The position numbers were made by a program, and so were the translations under genes. The notes under the pieces were generated by a model that saw nothing but the letters and a program-made list of their open reading frames with translations, was not told the DNA's origin and made no database searches. From assembly GCA_036796555.1 (NCBI GenBank), contig DAIRCS010000133.1:1-10561 (forward strand): DNA of 10,561 nucleotides, in the 5' to 3' direction. Shown here piece by piece: positions 1 to 5,351 of this stretch. The stretch comes from JAJXWB01 sp036796555 (GTDB lineage: Bacteria > Pseudomonadota > Alphaproteobacteria > Rhizobiales > Beijerinckiaceae). Numbering within the stretch: position 1 is the stretch's first letter; each line of letters starts with the position of its first letter.

Positions 1-990
1 AAGCTCCTGCACATGGAGGAGCGCCTGCACGAGCGGGTGGTCGGCCAGGACGACCCCGTCGCGGCGGTCGCCAACGCGTTGCGCCGTTCGCGGGCGGGCT
101 TGCAGGACCCGAACCGGCCGATCGGCTCGTTCATGTTCCTGGGCCCCACCGGCGTCGGCAAGACCGAGCTCACGAAAGCGTTGGCGGAGTATCTGTGCGA
201 CGACGAGACCGCGCTCGTGCGCATCGACATGTCCGAGTTCATGGAAAAGCACTCGGTCGCCCGGCTGATCGGCGCGCCTCCGGGCTATGTCGGCTACGAG
301 GAGGGCGGCGCGCTGACGGAAGCGGTGCGGCGCAGGCCCTATCAGGTCGTGCTGTTCGACGAGATCGAGAAGGCGCATCCGGACGTGTTCAACGTCCTGC
401 TGCAGGTTCTCGACGACGGACGTCTCACCGACGGCCAGGGCCGCACGGTCGACTTCCGCAACACGCTGATCATCATGACGTCGAACCTCGGCGCGGAATT
501 CCTCGTCATGCAGAAGGAGGGCGAGGATTCCTCGGCCGTGCAGAACGAGGTCATGCAGGTCGTGCGGTCGCACTTCCGTCCCGAGTTCCTCAACCGCGTG
601 GACGAGATCATTCTCTTCCATCGGTTGCGGCGTGCGGACATGGGCGCGATCGTCGACATCCAGTTCGCGCGGCTCGCCAAGCTGCTCGAAGATCGCAAGA
701 TCGCCCTGTCGCTCGACGCGAAGGCGCGCGCGTGGCTCGCCGATCGCGGCTACGATCCCGCCTATGGCGCGCGCCCGCTGAAGCGCGTGATCCAGAAGGC
801 CGTGCAGGATCCTCTCGCCGAGATGATCCTCGCGGGCGACGTGGCGGACGGCGAGACTGTCGCGCTGTCGACCGGGCCTGCCGGCCTGACGATCAACGGC
901 AAGGCGGTTGGCAAGGGCGAGGCGGCCAACGACGAGCCTGATGTCGACAAGATCGTCAATTTCCCGAAGGGCGCGGACGCGCTCCACTGA
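1..990 (+). CDS. clpB: ATP-dependent disaggregase ClpB, C-terminal part (5' end outside window)
   Basis: ClpB is a hexameric AAA+ cytoplasmic chaperone that pulls proteins out of aggregates together with DnaK. The reading frame is open from base 1, so the N-terminal domain, first ATPase domain and coiled-coil middle domain lie upstream; 329 residues of a protein normally about 860-870 long are present. The fragment starts at the conserved linker into the second ATPase domain (KLLHMEERLHERVVGQ). It then shows Walker A GPTGVGKT (fragment residues 48-55), the pore-loop region GAPPGYVGYEEGG, Walker B VVLFDEIEKAHPDV, the sensor-1 stretch IIMTSNLGAE, the FRPEFLNRVDE arginine-finger region, and the sensor-2 GARPLKR near the C-terminus. 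LLHMEE and the absence of a ClpA/ClpC-type IGF/L loop for ClpP docking favour ClpB over ClpA or ClpC. The last about 30 residues are a low-conservation acidic tail. The gene ends in TGA just before a strong terminator and faces uppP convergently. Confidence 0.95.
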   Translation, partial: KLLHMEERLHERVVGQDDPVAAVANALRRSRAGLQDPNRPIGSFMFLGPTGVGKTELTKALAEYLCDDETALVRIDMSEFMEKHSVARLIGAPPGYVGYEEGGALTEAVRRRPYQVVLFDEIEKAHPDVFNVLLQVLDDGRLTDGQGRTVDFRNTLIIMTSNLGAEFLVMQKEGEDSSAVQNEVMQVVRSHFRPEFLNRVDEIILFHRLRRADMGAIVDIQFARLAKLLEDRKIALSLDAKARAWLADRGYDPAYGARPLKRVIQKAVQDPLAEMILAGDVADGETVALSTGPAGLTINGKAVGKGEAANDEPDVDKIVNFPKGADALH

Positions 991-997
991 CAAAATG

Positions 998-1026
998 AAA
1001 AGGGCGGCTCCCGGGCCGCCCTTTTT
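998..1026 (+). terminator. Rho-independent terminator of clpB, probably bidirectional
   Basis: An 11-bp perfect stem is formed by 998-1008 (AAAGGGCGGC core) and 1015-1025, with the 6-base loop TCCCGG and a T run at 1022-1026. It begins 8 bases after the clpB stop. On the minus strand the stem is followed by TTTTCATTTT, so it probably also terminated uppP before the insertion sequence separated the two. Confidence 0.9.
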
Positions 1027-1051
1027 GTCGGGACGCGTCCGCGCGCCTTTA

Positions 1052-1067
1052 GAGCGTTTCATGCTTT
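1052..1067 (+). repeat. Left terminal inverted repeat of the IS630 element
   Basis: Bases 1052-1067 match the reverse complement of 2081-2096 at 13 of 16 positions (mismatches at positions 6, 12 and 14). The repeat contains the TGA stop (1059-1061, minus strand) of the DDE frame. It is preceded by the TA target duplicate at 1050-1051. Confidence 0.85.
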
Positions 1068-1661
1068 GACGGAAGCGTATCCGGCGTTTGCGAAGTAGTT
1101 TGCGCATTCGGCAGGCTCGATGGCTTCAGCCAGATGGCCGATGTGGCGCCACGTGTCTTCGACCGTTCGTTTCTGTGCCTGCCGCATCCAGTGCTTGATT
1201 TTCGAGAAGGCCTGCTCGATCGGATTGAGATCGGGCGAGTACGGCGGCAGATACCAGAGCCGCGCGCCAGTTGCGCGGATCGCTTGGCGGACGGCCGTCG
1301 ATTTGTGACTGCCGAGATTGTCCATCACGACGATGTCGCCTTTGCGCAGCGCCGGCGCGAGCTGCTGCTCGACATAGGCGCGGAAGCACTCGCCGTTGAT
1401 CGGACCGTCGAAGACGCAAGGCGCGGACAGCCGATCGCAGCGCAGTGCGCCGAGGAACGTCAGCGTACGCCAGTGGCCGTGCGGGGCGTAGCCGCGCAGG
1501 CGTTTGCCCTTCGCGCCCCAGCCGCGCAGCGGCGCCATGTTTGTCTTGATCCAGGTCTCGTCGATGAAGACCAGGCGCTTTGGATCGAGGCGGCCTTGCC
1601 ATGAGCGCCAGCGCCGACGCCTGCGGGCGATGTCGTCACGCGCCTGCTCGAGCGCGGACAA
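1059..1661 (-). CDS. IS630 transposase, C-terminal DDE catalytic frame (orfB)
   Basis: This frame holds the catalytic RNase-H-like domain of an IS630/Tc1-mariner transposase. Counting from the TTG at 1661, the triad is D34 in VFIDETW, D114 in VVMDNLGSHK and E149 in SPDLNPIEQAFSKIKH. There are 34 residues between the second D and E, as expected for the family. The domain looks intact to its C-terminus (NYFANAGYASVKA). No ribosome-binding site precedes the TTG, and the frame is open upstream only to a TGA at 1677-1679. It is therefore probably expressed only as an extension of the upstream frame, by loss of one A (or gain of two) at the A8 run. The fused protein would be about 315 residues, a normal IS630 length. 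The overlap with orfA is 26 bases from this nominal start. Confidence 0.85.
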   Translation of the reverse strand: MSALEQARDDIARRRRRWRSWQGRLDPKRLVFIDETWIKTNMAPLRGWGAKGKRLRGYAPHGHWRTLTFLGALRCDRLSAPCVFDGPINGECFRAYVEQQLAPALRKGDIVVMDNLGSHKSTAVRQAIRATGARLWYLPPYSPDLNPIEQAFSKIKHWMRQAQKRTVEDTWRHIGHLAEAIEPAECANYFANAGYASVKA

Positions 1662-2007
1662 CGTTTTTTTTGAACGTCAGCCCCTCGCGTCGCATGAACG
1701 TCCAGACCGCATTGTGCGAGACCTTGACGCCTTGGGCCTCCAACTCGCCCTTCAGGCCGTGCAGCGTCAGGTGCGGCGTCTGCGCGATCCGCTCCACGAT
1801 GAACGCGCGATGCGGGGCGAGGATGGGTTTGCGATAACCGCCCATCTTGCTCGGCGCGACAGAGCCGGTCGCGCGCTGGCGCTGTGACCACTTCACGACC
1901 GACGACACAGCGACGCCGAAACGTTCGGCTACCGCTCGGCAGCTCTCGCCCGCCGCCGCTGCCGCCACAACCCGCTCACGAAGATCATTGGAAAGAGGTC
2001 GCGTCAT
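1636..2007 (-). CDS. IS630 transposase, N-terminal DNA-binding frame (orfA)
   Basis: This 123-residue frame is the DNA-binding half of an IS630 transposase. It begins MTRPLSNDLRERVV and carries a first helix-turn-helix around residues 15-45 (GESCRAVAERFGVAVSSVVKW). A second winged-helix-like segment lies at about 66-113 (RIAQTPHLTLHGLKGELEAQG... VWTFMRREGLTFKK). The ATG start at 2007 is supported by a GGGAGG ribosome-binding site at 2017-2022, with 9 bases between. The frame runs past the A8 tract at 1664-1671 and ends nine codons later in unrelated residues (NVVRARAGA). Without a frame change no full transposase is made. The catalytic continuation is in the frame offset by one base (1059-1661). 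Either the element uses slippage at the A run, or this copy carries a one-base indel. Confidence 0.85.
   Translation of the reverse strand: MTRPLSNDLRERVVAAAAAGESCRAVAERFGVAVSSVVKWSQRQRATGSVAPSKMGGYRKPILAPHRAFIVERIAQTPHLTLHGLKGELEAQGVKVSHNAVWTFMRREGLTFKKNVVRARAGA
1664..1671 (-). other. A8 homopolymer at the transposase frame junction
   Basis: The minus strand has eight consecutive A inside the overlap of the two transposase frames, read as TTC AAA AAA AAC in orfA. Seven or ten A would join orfA to orfB with a natural LTFKKTLSALEQ or LTFKKKTLSALEQ junction. Runs of this length are known sites of polymerase slippage; they are also hotspots for indel mutation and sequencing error. The sequence alone cannot decide which applies. 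Confidence 0.6.
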
Positions 2008-2008
2008 C

Positions 2009-2036
2009 GATGCTGGCCTCCCGCCCAGCCAGCATC
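2009..2036 (-). repeat. Perfect inverted repeat covering the transposase ribosome-binding site
   Basis: GATGCTGGC (2009-2017) and GCCAGCATC (2028-2036) are perfect 9-bp arms around a 10-base loop. On the minus strand the loop contains most of the GGGAGG ribosome-binding site of orfA. The structure ends one base before the ATG at 2005-2007. Folding in mRNA could hold the site in a hairpin and limit transposase translation; this role is inference. Confidence 0.7.
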
Positions 2037-2049
2037 TTGAATCACAAAC

Positions 2050-2072
2050 CGGGCTGATTGTGAATCAGCCCG
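2050..2072. repeat. Perfect 10-bp inverted repeat in the IS leader
   Basis: CGGGCTGATT (2050-2059) pairs perfectly with AATCAGCCCG (2063-2072) around the loop GTG. It lies between the right terminal repeat and orfA. There is no T run on either side, so it is not a standard terminator. It may be an operator near the transposase promoter or a leader hairpin acting on read-through transcripts. Confidence 0.7.
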
Positions 2073-2080
2073 ATTCTAAA

Positions 2081-2096
2081 AAGGTATGAACCGCTC
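2081..2096 (-). repeat. Right terminal inverted repeat of the IS630 element
   Basis: On the minus strand this reads GAGCGGTTCATACCTT, pairing with the left end at 13 of 16 positions. It abuts the second TA copy at 2097-2098, and its first G supplies the last base of the uppP stop codon. Confidence 0.85.
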
Positions 2097-2968
2097 TAGT
2101 GCAGGAACCCGAAATAGGCGCCCAGCAGCAGGACGACGCCGATGAAGCCGCGGTAAATGACGAACGGCCAGGCCGAGAACCTCTCGAGAATGCGCAGCAA
2201 GCCCCAGATCGCGACGAAGGCGGACAGAGAAGCGACAATCAGGCCGACCGCCAATATCGACCAGCCGTGGAAATCGAGATGGGCCTTGTAGAGTTCGTGA
2301 AACTCCTTGAGGCCCGCGCCGGCGATGGCGGGCAGGCCGAGCAGGAAAGAAAAGCGCGCAGCGTCCTCGCGGTTGAGATCGCGGAACAGCGCGGCGGTCA
2401 GCGTCGAGCCCGAGCGCGACACGCCGGGGATCAGCGCGCCGACCTGCGCAATGCCGACGATCATCGCATCCTTGAGATTGAGCTGGTCGAACCGGCGTGA
2501 GTGATCGCAGTAGAATTCGGCGATGGCGAGAATGACGGCGAGCGTGATCATCGAAATGCCGATGACCGGCAGGCTGCGCAGCGGCGTGTTGCAGGCGTTG
2601 AGCAGCGGCGACATCAGCACGCCCGCGATGACGATCGGCAGGGTCGCGAGCACGATCCAGATCGCGAAGCGAAAGTTCCAGTCGCGGAAGTCGCGGCGGA
2701 CGACGGCGCCGATCGAGCCGAAGACGAGGCCGCGCACGTCTTTCCAGAAATAGCTGATGACGGCGGCGAGCGCGGCCATCTGCATGGCGGCGGAAAAGGC
2801 CGAGCCGGGATCGCGCCAGCCGAGCAGGGCGGGTACGATGCGCATGTGCGCCGTGGAGGAAATCGGCATGAGCTCCGATATGCCCTGGACGACGCCGAGG
2901 ACGGCGACCTTGGCGTAGCCGAGTTCGATGAAGCCGGTGTCCAGGCCGGCGGTGCAGGCTGACGCCAT
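2096..2968 (-). CDS. uppP: Undecaprenyl-diphosphate phosphatase UppP (BacA family)
   Basis: UppP removes a phosphate from undecaprenyl diphosphate on the outer face of the inner membrane, recycling the lipid carrier for peptidoglycan and other surface polymers. The 290-residue protein is rich in hydrophobic helices. It has both family signatures: QGISE at 28-32 (the E/Q-x3-E motif) followed by PISSTAH at 35-41, and PGVSRSGST at 181-189. Q28/E32, H41 and R185 align with a constant offset to the catalytic residues of E. coli BacA. LMPISSTAHMRI replaces the commoner FLPISSTGHL, marking a divergent subgroup. The ATG at 2968 has only a weak ribosome-binding site, and the first about 15 residues are unlike other members, so a start slightly downstream is possible. 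The stop codon TAG is composite: TA is the IS target duplicate and G is the first base of the IS. The gene lies downstream of ecm on the same strand, separated by a 28-bp inverted repeat. Confidence 0.9.
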   Translation of the reverse strand: MASACTAGLDTGFIELGYAKVAVLGVVQGISELMPISSTAHMRIVPALLGWRDPGSAFSAAMQMAALAAVISYFWKDVRGLVFGSIGAVVRRDFRDWNFRFAIWIVLATLPIVIAGVLMSPLLNACNTPLRSLPVIGISMITLAVILAIAEFYCDHSRRFDQLNLKDAMIVGIAQVGALIPGVSRSGSTLTAALFRDLNREDAARFSFLLGLPAIAGAGLKEFHELYKAHLDFHGWSILAVGLIVASLSAFVAIWGLLRILERFSAWPFVIYRGFIGVVLLLGAYFGFLH

Positions 2969-3034
2969 GTCTGTTCCGCTTGTGAAATTGCTCTACGCGA
3001 AATTACGCCCGCAGAGGTTTACGCCTTGCTAACT

Positions 3035-3100
3035 ATCCGGGACCGCCGGCCCCCGGCCGGCAGCGCTATCTATGCCGGCCGGAGGCCGGCGGTCCCGGAT
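3035..3100. repeat. Long near-perfect inverted repeat (REP/MITE-like) between ecm and uppP
   Basis: Arms 3035-3062 and 3073-3100 are complementary at 27 of 28 positions (single mismatch 3052/3083) around a 10-base loop GCGCTATCTA. The outer 16 bp (ATCCGGGACCGCCGGC) are perfect. The element is built of CCGG/GCCGGC words and lies 15 bases after the ecm stop. It has no T run, so it is not a classic terminator. It may stabilise the 3' end of ecm mRNA or reduce read-through to uppP. It looks like a dispersed palindromic element, but copy number cannot be seen here. Confidence 0.8.
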
Positions 3101-3115
3101 GCGTAGGCGCCCCGG

Positions 3116-5098
3116 CTAGGCCGCCTTGTTCTGCCCGGCGCCGACGATGCGGACGATGTCGGACATGATCGCGTTGAGGTCGAAGTCCTTGGGCGTGTAG
3201 ACGGCAGTCACGCCGGCCGCCTTCAGGGTCTTCTCGTCTTCCGGCGGGATGATGCCGCCGACGATGACGGGAATGTCGCTCAGGCCTTCCGCGCGCATGC
3301 GATCCATGATGTCGCGCACGAGCGGCACGTGCGAGCCCGAGAGGATCGACAGGCCGACGCAATGCACGCCTTCCTCGAGCGCGGCGTTGACGATCTCGGC
3401 GGGCGTCAGGCGGATGCCCTCGTAGACGACCTCCATGCCGCAATCGCGCGCGCGCACGGCGATCTGCTCGGCGCCGTTCGAGTGGCCGTCGAGGCCGGGC
3501 TTGCCGACCAGAAATTTTATGCGCCGGCCGAGCTGCTGCGACACGCGCTCGACTTCCTCGCGCACGGCGATGATGTCTCCGCCCGTCTGGCGCGCGGCGC
3601 GGCCGACGCCGGTCGGCGCGCGGTATTCGCCGAAGATTTCACGAAGCGTCGCGCCCCATTCGCCGGTCGTCACGCCGGCCTTGGCGGCGGCGATGGACGG
3701 CTCCATCACCGAGCGGCCTTCGGAAGCGGCGGAACGAAGATCGGCGAGCGCCTTGTCGACGGCCTTCTGATCGCGCCGCTCGCGCCAGGCCTTGAGACGT
3801 GCGATCTGCTGCGCTTCGACGCCTTCCGGCACGACCATGATCGCGCCTTCGCCAGCGGTCAGCGGCGAGGGCTCGGTCTCGACGAACTTGTTGACGCCGA
3901 CGACGATCTGTTCGCCCTTCTCGATGGCTTCGAGACGGCGCGTGTTGGATTCGACGAGCTTCGATTTCATGTAGCCCGTGTCGATGGCGGCGACCGCGCC
4001 GCCCATCGCGTCGATCGCCGCGAGTTCTTCACGCGCGGCGGCCTTGAGTTCATCGACCTTGCGGGCGATCTCCGCCGAGCCGTCGAAAATGTCGGCGTAT
4101 TCGAGCAGGTCGGTCTCGTAGGCGAGGATCTGCTGCATGCGCAGCGACCATTGCTGATCGAAGGGGCGCGGCAGGCCGAGCGCCTCGTTCCACGCCGGAA
4201 GCTGCACGGCGCGCGCGCGGGCGTTCTTCGAGAGAACGACGGCGAGCGTCTCGAGGAGAATGCGGTAGACGTTGTTCTCCGGCTGCTGCTCGGTGAGGCC
4301 CAGCGAGTTGACCTGCACGCCGTAGCGGAAGCGGCGCATCTTCTCGTTCTTCACGCCGTAGCGGTCGCGGGTGATCTCCTCCCACAGCTCCGTGAACGCG
4401 CGCATCTTGCAGAGTTCGGTGACGAAACGCATGCCGGCGTTGACGAAGAAGGAGATGCGGCCGACGACGTCCTCGAATTCCTGTTCCGAGACGCCCGCGG
4501 CCTTCACCGTGTCGAGGACGGCGACGGCGGTGGCGAGCGCATAGGACAATTCCTGCACCGGCGTCGCGCCGGCTTCCTGCAGATGGTAGGAGCAGACGTT
4601 CATCGGGTTCCACTTGGGAACCTGCGCGGTGGTGAACAGGATCATGTCGCGCGTCAGGCGCAGCGAGGGCGCGGGCGGAAAGACATAGGTGCCGCGCGAA
4701 AGATATTCCTTGATGATGTCGTTCTGCGTCGTACCCTGAAGCGCCGTGCGCGGCGCGCCCTGCTCGTCGGCGGCGGCGATGTAGAGGGCCATCAGCCAGG
4801 GCGCCGTGGCGTTGATGGTCATCGACGTGTTCATCTGCGCGATCGGAATGCCGTCGAACAGGGTGCGCATGTCGCCGAGATGCGAGACGGGCACGCCGAC
4901 CTTGCCGACCTCGCCGCGCGCGAGCGCGTGATCGGAATCGTAGCCAGTCTGGGTCGGCAGGTCGAAGGCGATGGAGAGGCCCGTCTGGCCTTTGGCCAGA
5001 TTGCCCTTGTAGAGCTTGTTGGATTCCGCGGCGGTCGAGTGACCCGCGTAGGTGCGGAAAATCCAGGGCTTGTCGCGGTGGGACCTGTTCTCGACCAT
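3116..5098 (-). CDS. ecm: Ethylmalonyl-CoA mutase, adenosylcobalamin-dependent
   Basis: Ecm (formerly MeaA) rearranges (2R)-ethylmalonyl-CoA to (2S)-methylsuccinyl-CoA in the ethylmalonyl-CoA pathway, in the cytoplasm. The 660-residue protein has a catalytic TIM-barrel half (about 10-490), beginning DKPWIFRTYAGHSTAAESN, and a C-terminal B12-binding Rossmann domain (about 525-655). The B12 domain carries DGHSNG (D537-x-H539-x-x-G542), SGSH (587-590) and GGIIPPED. The active-site strings FDLPTQTGYDSDH and SMTINATAPWLMALY are of the ethylmalonyl type. Methylmalonyl-CoA mutases instead have FDLATHRGYDSD and SMTMNGAVLP, so I call Ecm rather than methylmalonyl- or isobutyryl-CoA mutase. Single-chain, full-length, no breaks. 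The ATG at 5098 has GAGG five bases upstream. It is divergent from ccr, the gene for an earlier step of the same pathway; the epimerase acting between them is not in the window. Confidence 0.95.
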   Translation of the reverse strand: MVENRSHRDKPWIFRTYAGHSTAAESNKLYKGNLAKGQTGLSIAFDLPTQTGYDSDHALARGEVGKVGVPVSHLGDMRTLFDGIPIAQMNTSMTINATAPWLMALYIAAADEQGAPRTALQGTTQNDIIKEYLSRGTYVFPPAPSLRLTRDMILFTTAQVPKWNPMNVCSYHLQEAGATPVQELSYALATAVAVLDTVKAAGVSEQEFEDVVGRISFFVNAGMRFVTELCKMRAFTELWEEITRDRYGVKNEKMRRFRYGVQVNSLGLTEQQPENNVYRILLETLAVVLSKNARARAVQLPAWNEALGLPRPFDQQWSLRMQQILAYETDLLEYADIFDGSAEIARKVDELKAAAREELAAIDAMGGAVAAIDTGYMKSKLVESNTRRLEAIEKGEQIVVGVNKFVETEPSPLTAGEGAIMVVPEGVEAQQIARLKAWRERRDQKAVDKALADLRSAASEGRSVMEPSIAAAKAGVTTGEWGATLREIFGEYRAPTGVGRAARQTGGDIIAVREEVERVSQQLGRRIKFLVGKPGLDGHSNGAEQIAVRARDCGMEVVYEGIRLTPAEIVNAALEEGVHCVGLSILSGSHVPLVRDIMDRMRAEGLSDIPVIVGGIIPPEDEKTLKAAGVTAVYTPKDFDLNAIMSDIVRIVGAGQNKAA

Positions 5099-5262
5099 CT
5101 GGACCTCGTCAGGCTGCTCAGCCGTGGCGCATCCCTATCTGCTCCGCCGCCGGATTGGCAATCGGCCGGTAGTCGACCAAACTCCAACCACCCGCGGCAT
5201 TGCAAAGGAACCGGAAATCGCCTCATAAAAAGGCGGGCGATACAGTTTACTAATGAACCATC

Positions 5263-5299
5263 TTGCGTTGCGCTGCAATTTGTATAGTGCAATGCAGCG
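5263..5299. promoter_or_regulatory. TGC-rich imperfect inverted repeat, candidate PhaR-like operator
   Basis: Five TGC triplets occur in 37 bases. CGCTGCA (5271-5277) and TGCAGCG (5293-5299) form a perfect 7-bp inverted pair spaced by 15 bases, with TGCAATGCA at the right arm. The motif overlaps the candidate -10 elements of both directions. Alphaproteobacterial PHB regulators of the PhaR/AniA family are known to bind TGC-rich repeats, and PHB and the ethylmalonyl-CoA pathway share crotonyl-CoA/acetoacetyl-CoA intermediates. The assignment to PhaR is inference. Confidence 0.35.
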
Positions 5300-5316
5300 A
5301 ACTAGGTAAGATGACG

Positions 5317-5331
5317 GACCCGTGACGGGTC
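5317..5331. promoter_or_regulatory. 15-bp palindrome in the ccr leader, candidate operator
   Basis: GACCCGT-G-ACGGGTC is a perfect odd palindrome with 7-bp arms, lying 21 bases before the ccr start codon and just before the ribosome-binding site. Its symmetry suits a dimeric repressor or activator such as a TetR-type protein; a TetR regulator of ccr (CcrR) is known in Methylobacterium. As RNA it could form only a short 6-bp hairpin. Which protein binds is unknown. Confidence 0.4.
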
Positions 5332-5338
5332 TCTGATC

Positions 5339-5345
5339 GAGGGAG
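5339..5345 (+). promoter_or_regulatory. Ribosome-binding site that fixes the GTG start of ccr
   Basis: GAGGGAG lies 6 bases upstream of GTG at 5352-5354. No ATG in the correct frame occurs near the conserved N-terminus (TGLKLVEGKGQGELKDLYDLGE), so the GTG is the likely start. Confidence 0.75.
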
Positions 5346-5351
5346 CAGCAG

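Larger units (their letters stand above)
1052..2096 (-). mobile_element. IS630-family insertion sequence (about 1045 bp), complete with ends and TA duplication
   Basis: The element is bounded by imperfect inverted repeats beginning GAGCG(T/G)TTCAT, and is flanked on both sides by TA (1050-1051 and 2097-2098). TA is the target dinucleotide duplicated by IS630/Tc1-mariner transposases. Inside are two overlapping minus-strand frames: an N-terminal helix-turn-helix part and a DDE catalytic part with D-(34 residues)-E spacing typical of IS630. The stop codon of the catalytic frame lies inside the left repeat. Length, ends and gene order all fit the family. The transposase is oriented like uppP, so uppP transcripts run into it. 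Ends were chosen from the sequence only; no IS name is assigned. Confidence 0.92.
5099..5351. promoter_or_regulatory. Divergent ecm-ccr control region
   Basis: The 253 bp between the two start codons must hold the promoters of both ethylmalonyl-CoA pathway genes. It is less GC-rich around 5225-5312 than its neighbours. On the plus strand TATAGT (5283-5288), 64 bases before the ccr GTG, could be a -10 element, and TTGCGT (5263-5268) resembles a -35 but with short 14-base spacing. On the minus strand TATACA lies in the same place, with TTACCT 17 bases upstream as a weak -35 for ecm. Neither is strong, so activator control is plausible. The two candidate operators inside are listed separately. 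No small gene is evident. Confidence 0.5.

Noticed and set aside
1126..1891. Other open frames inside the IS on both strands
   Set aside because: They overlap the DDE and helix-turn-helix frames and have no transposase or accessory-gene features. Arg-rich composition marks them as shadows.
3003..3025. Direct repeat TTACGCC (3003-3009 and 3019-3025) upstream of uppP, considered as a regulator-binding pair
   Set aside because: Seven bases with 16-base spacing is too short to separate from chance without comparison to relatives.
3329..5287. A 652-codon plus-strand open frame lying opposite ecm
   Set aside because: It is antisense to a clearly conserved gene, has Asp/Arg/Gly/Ala-rich low-sense composition and no recognisable domain. 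Long antisense frames are expected in GC-rich genes because of third-position GC.
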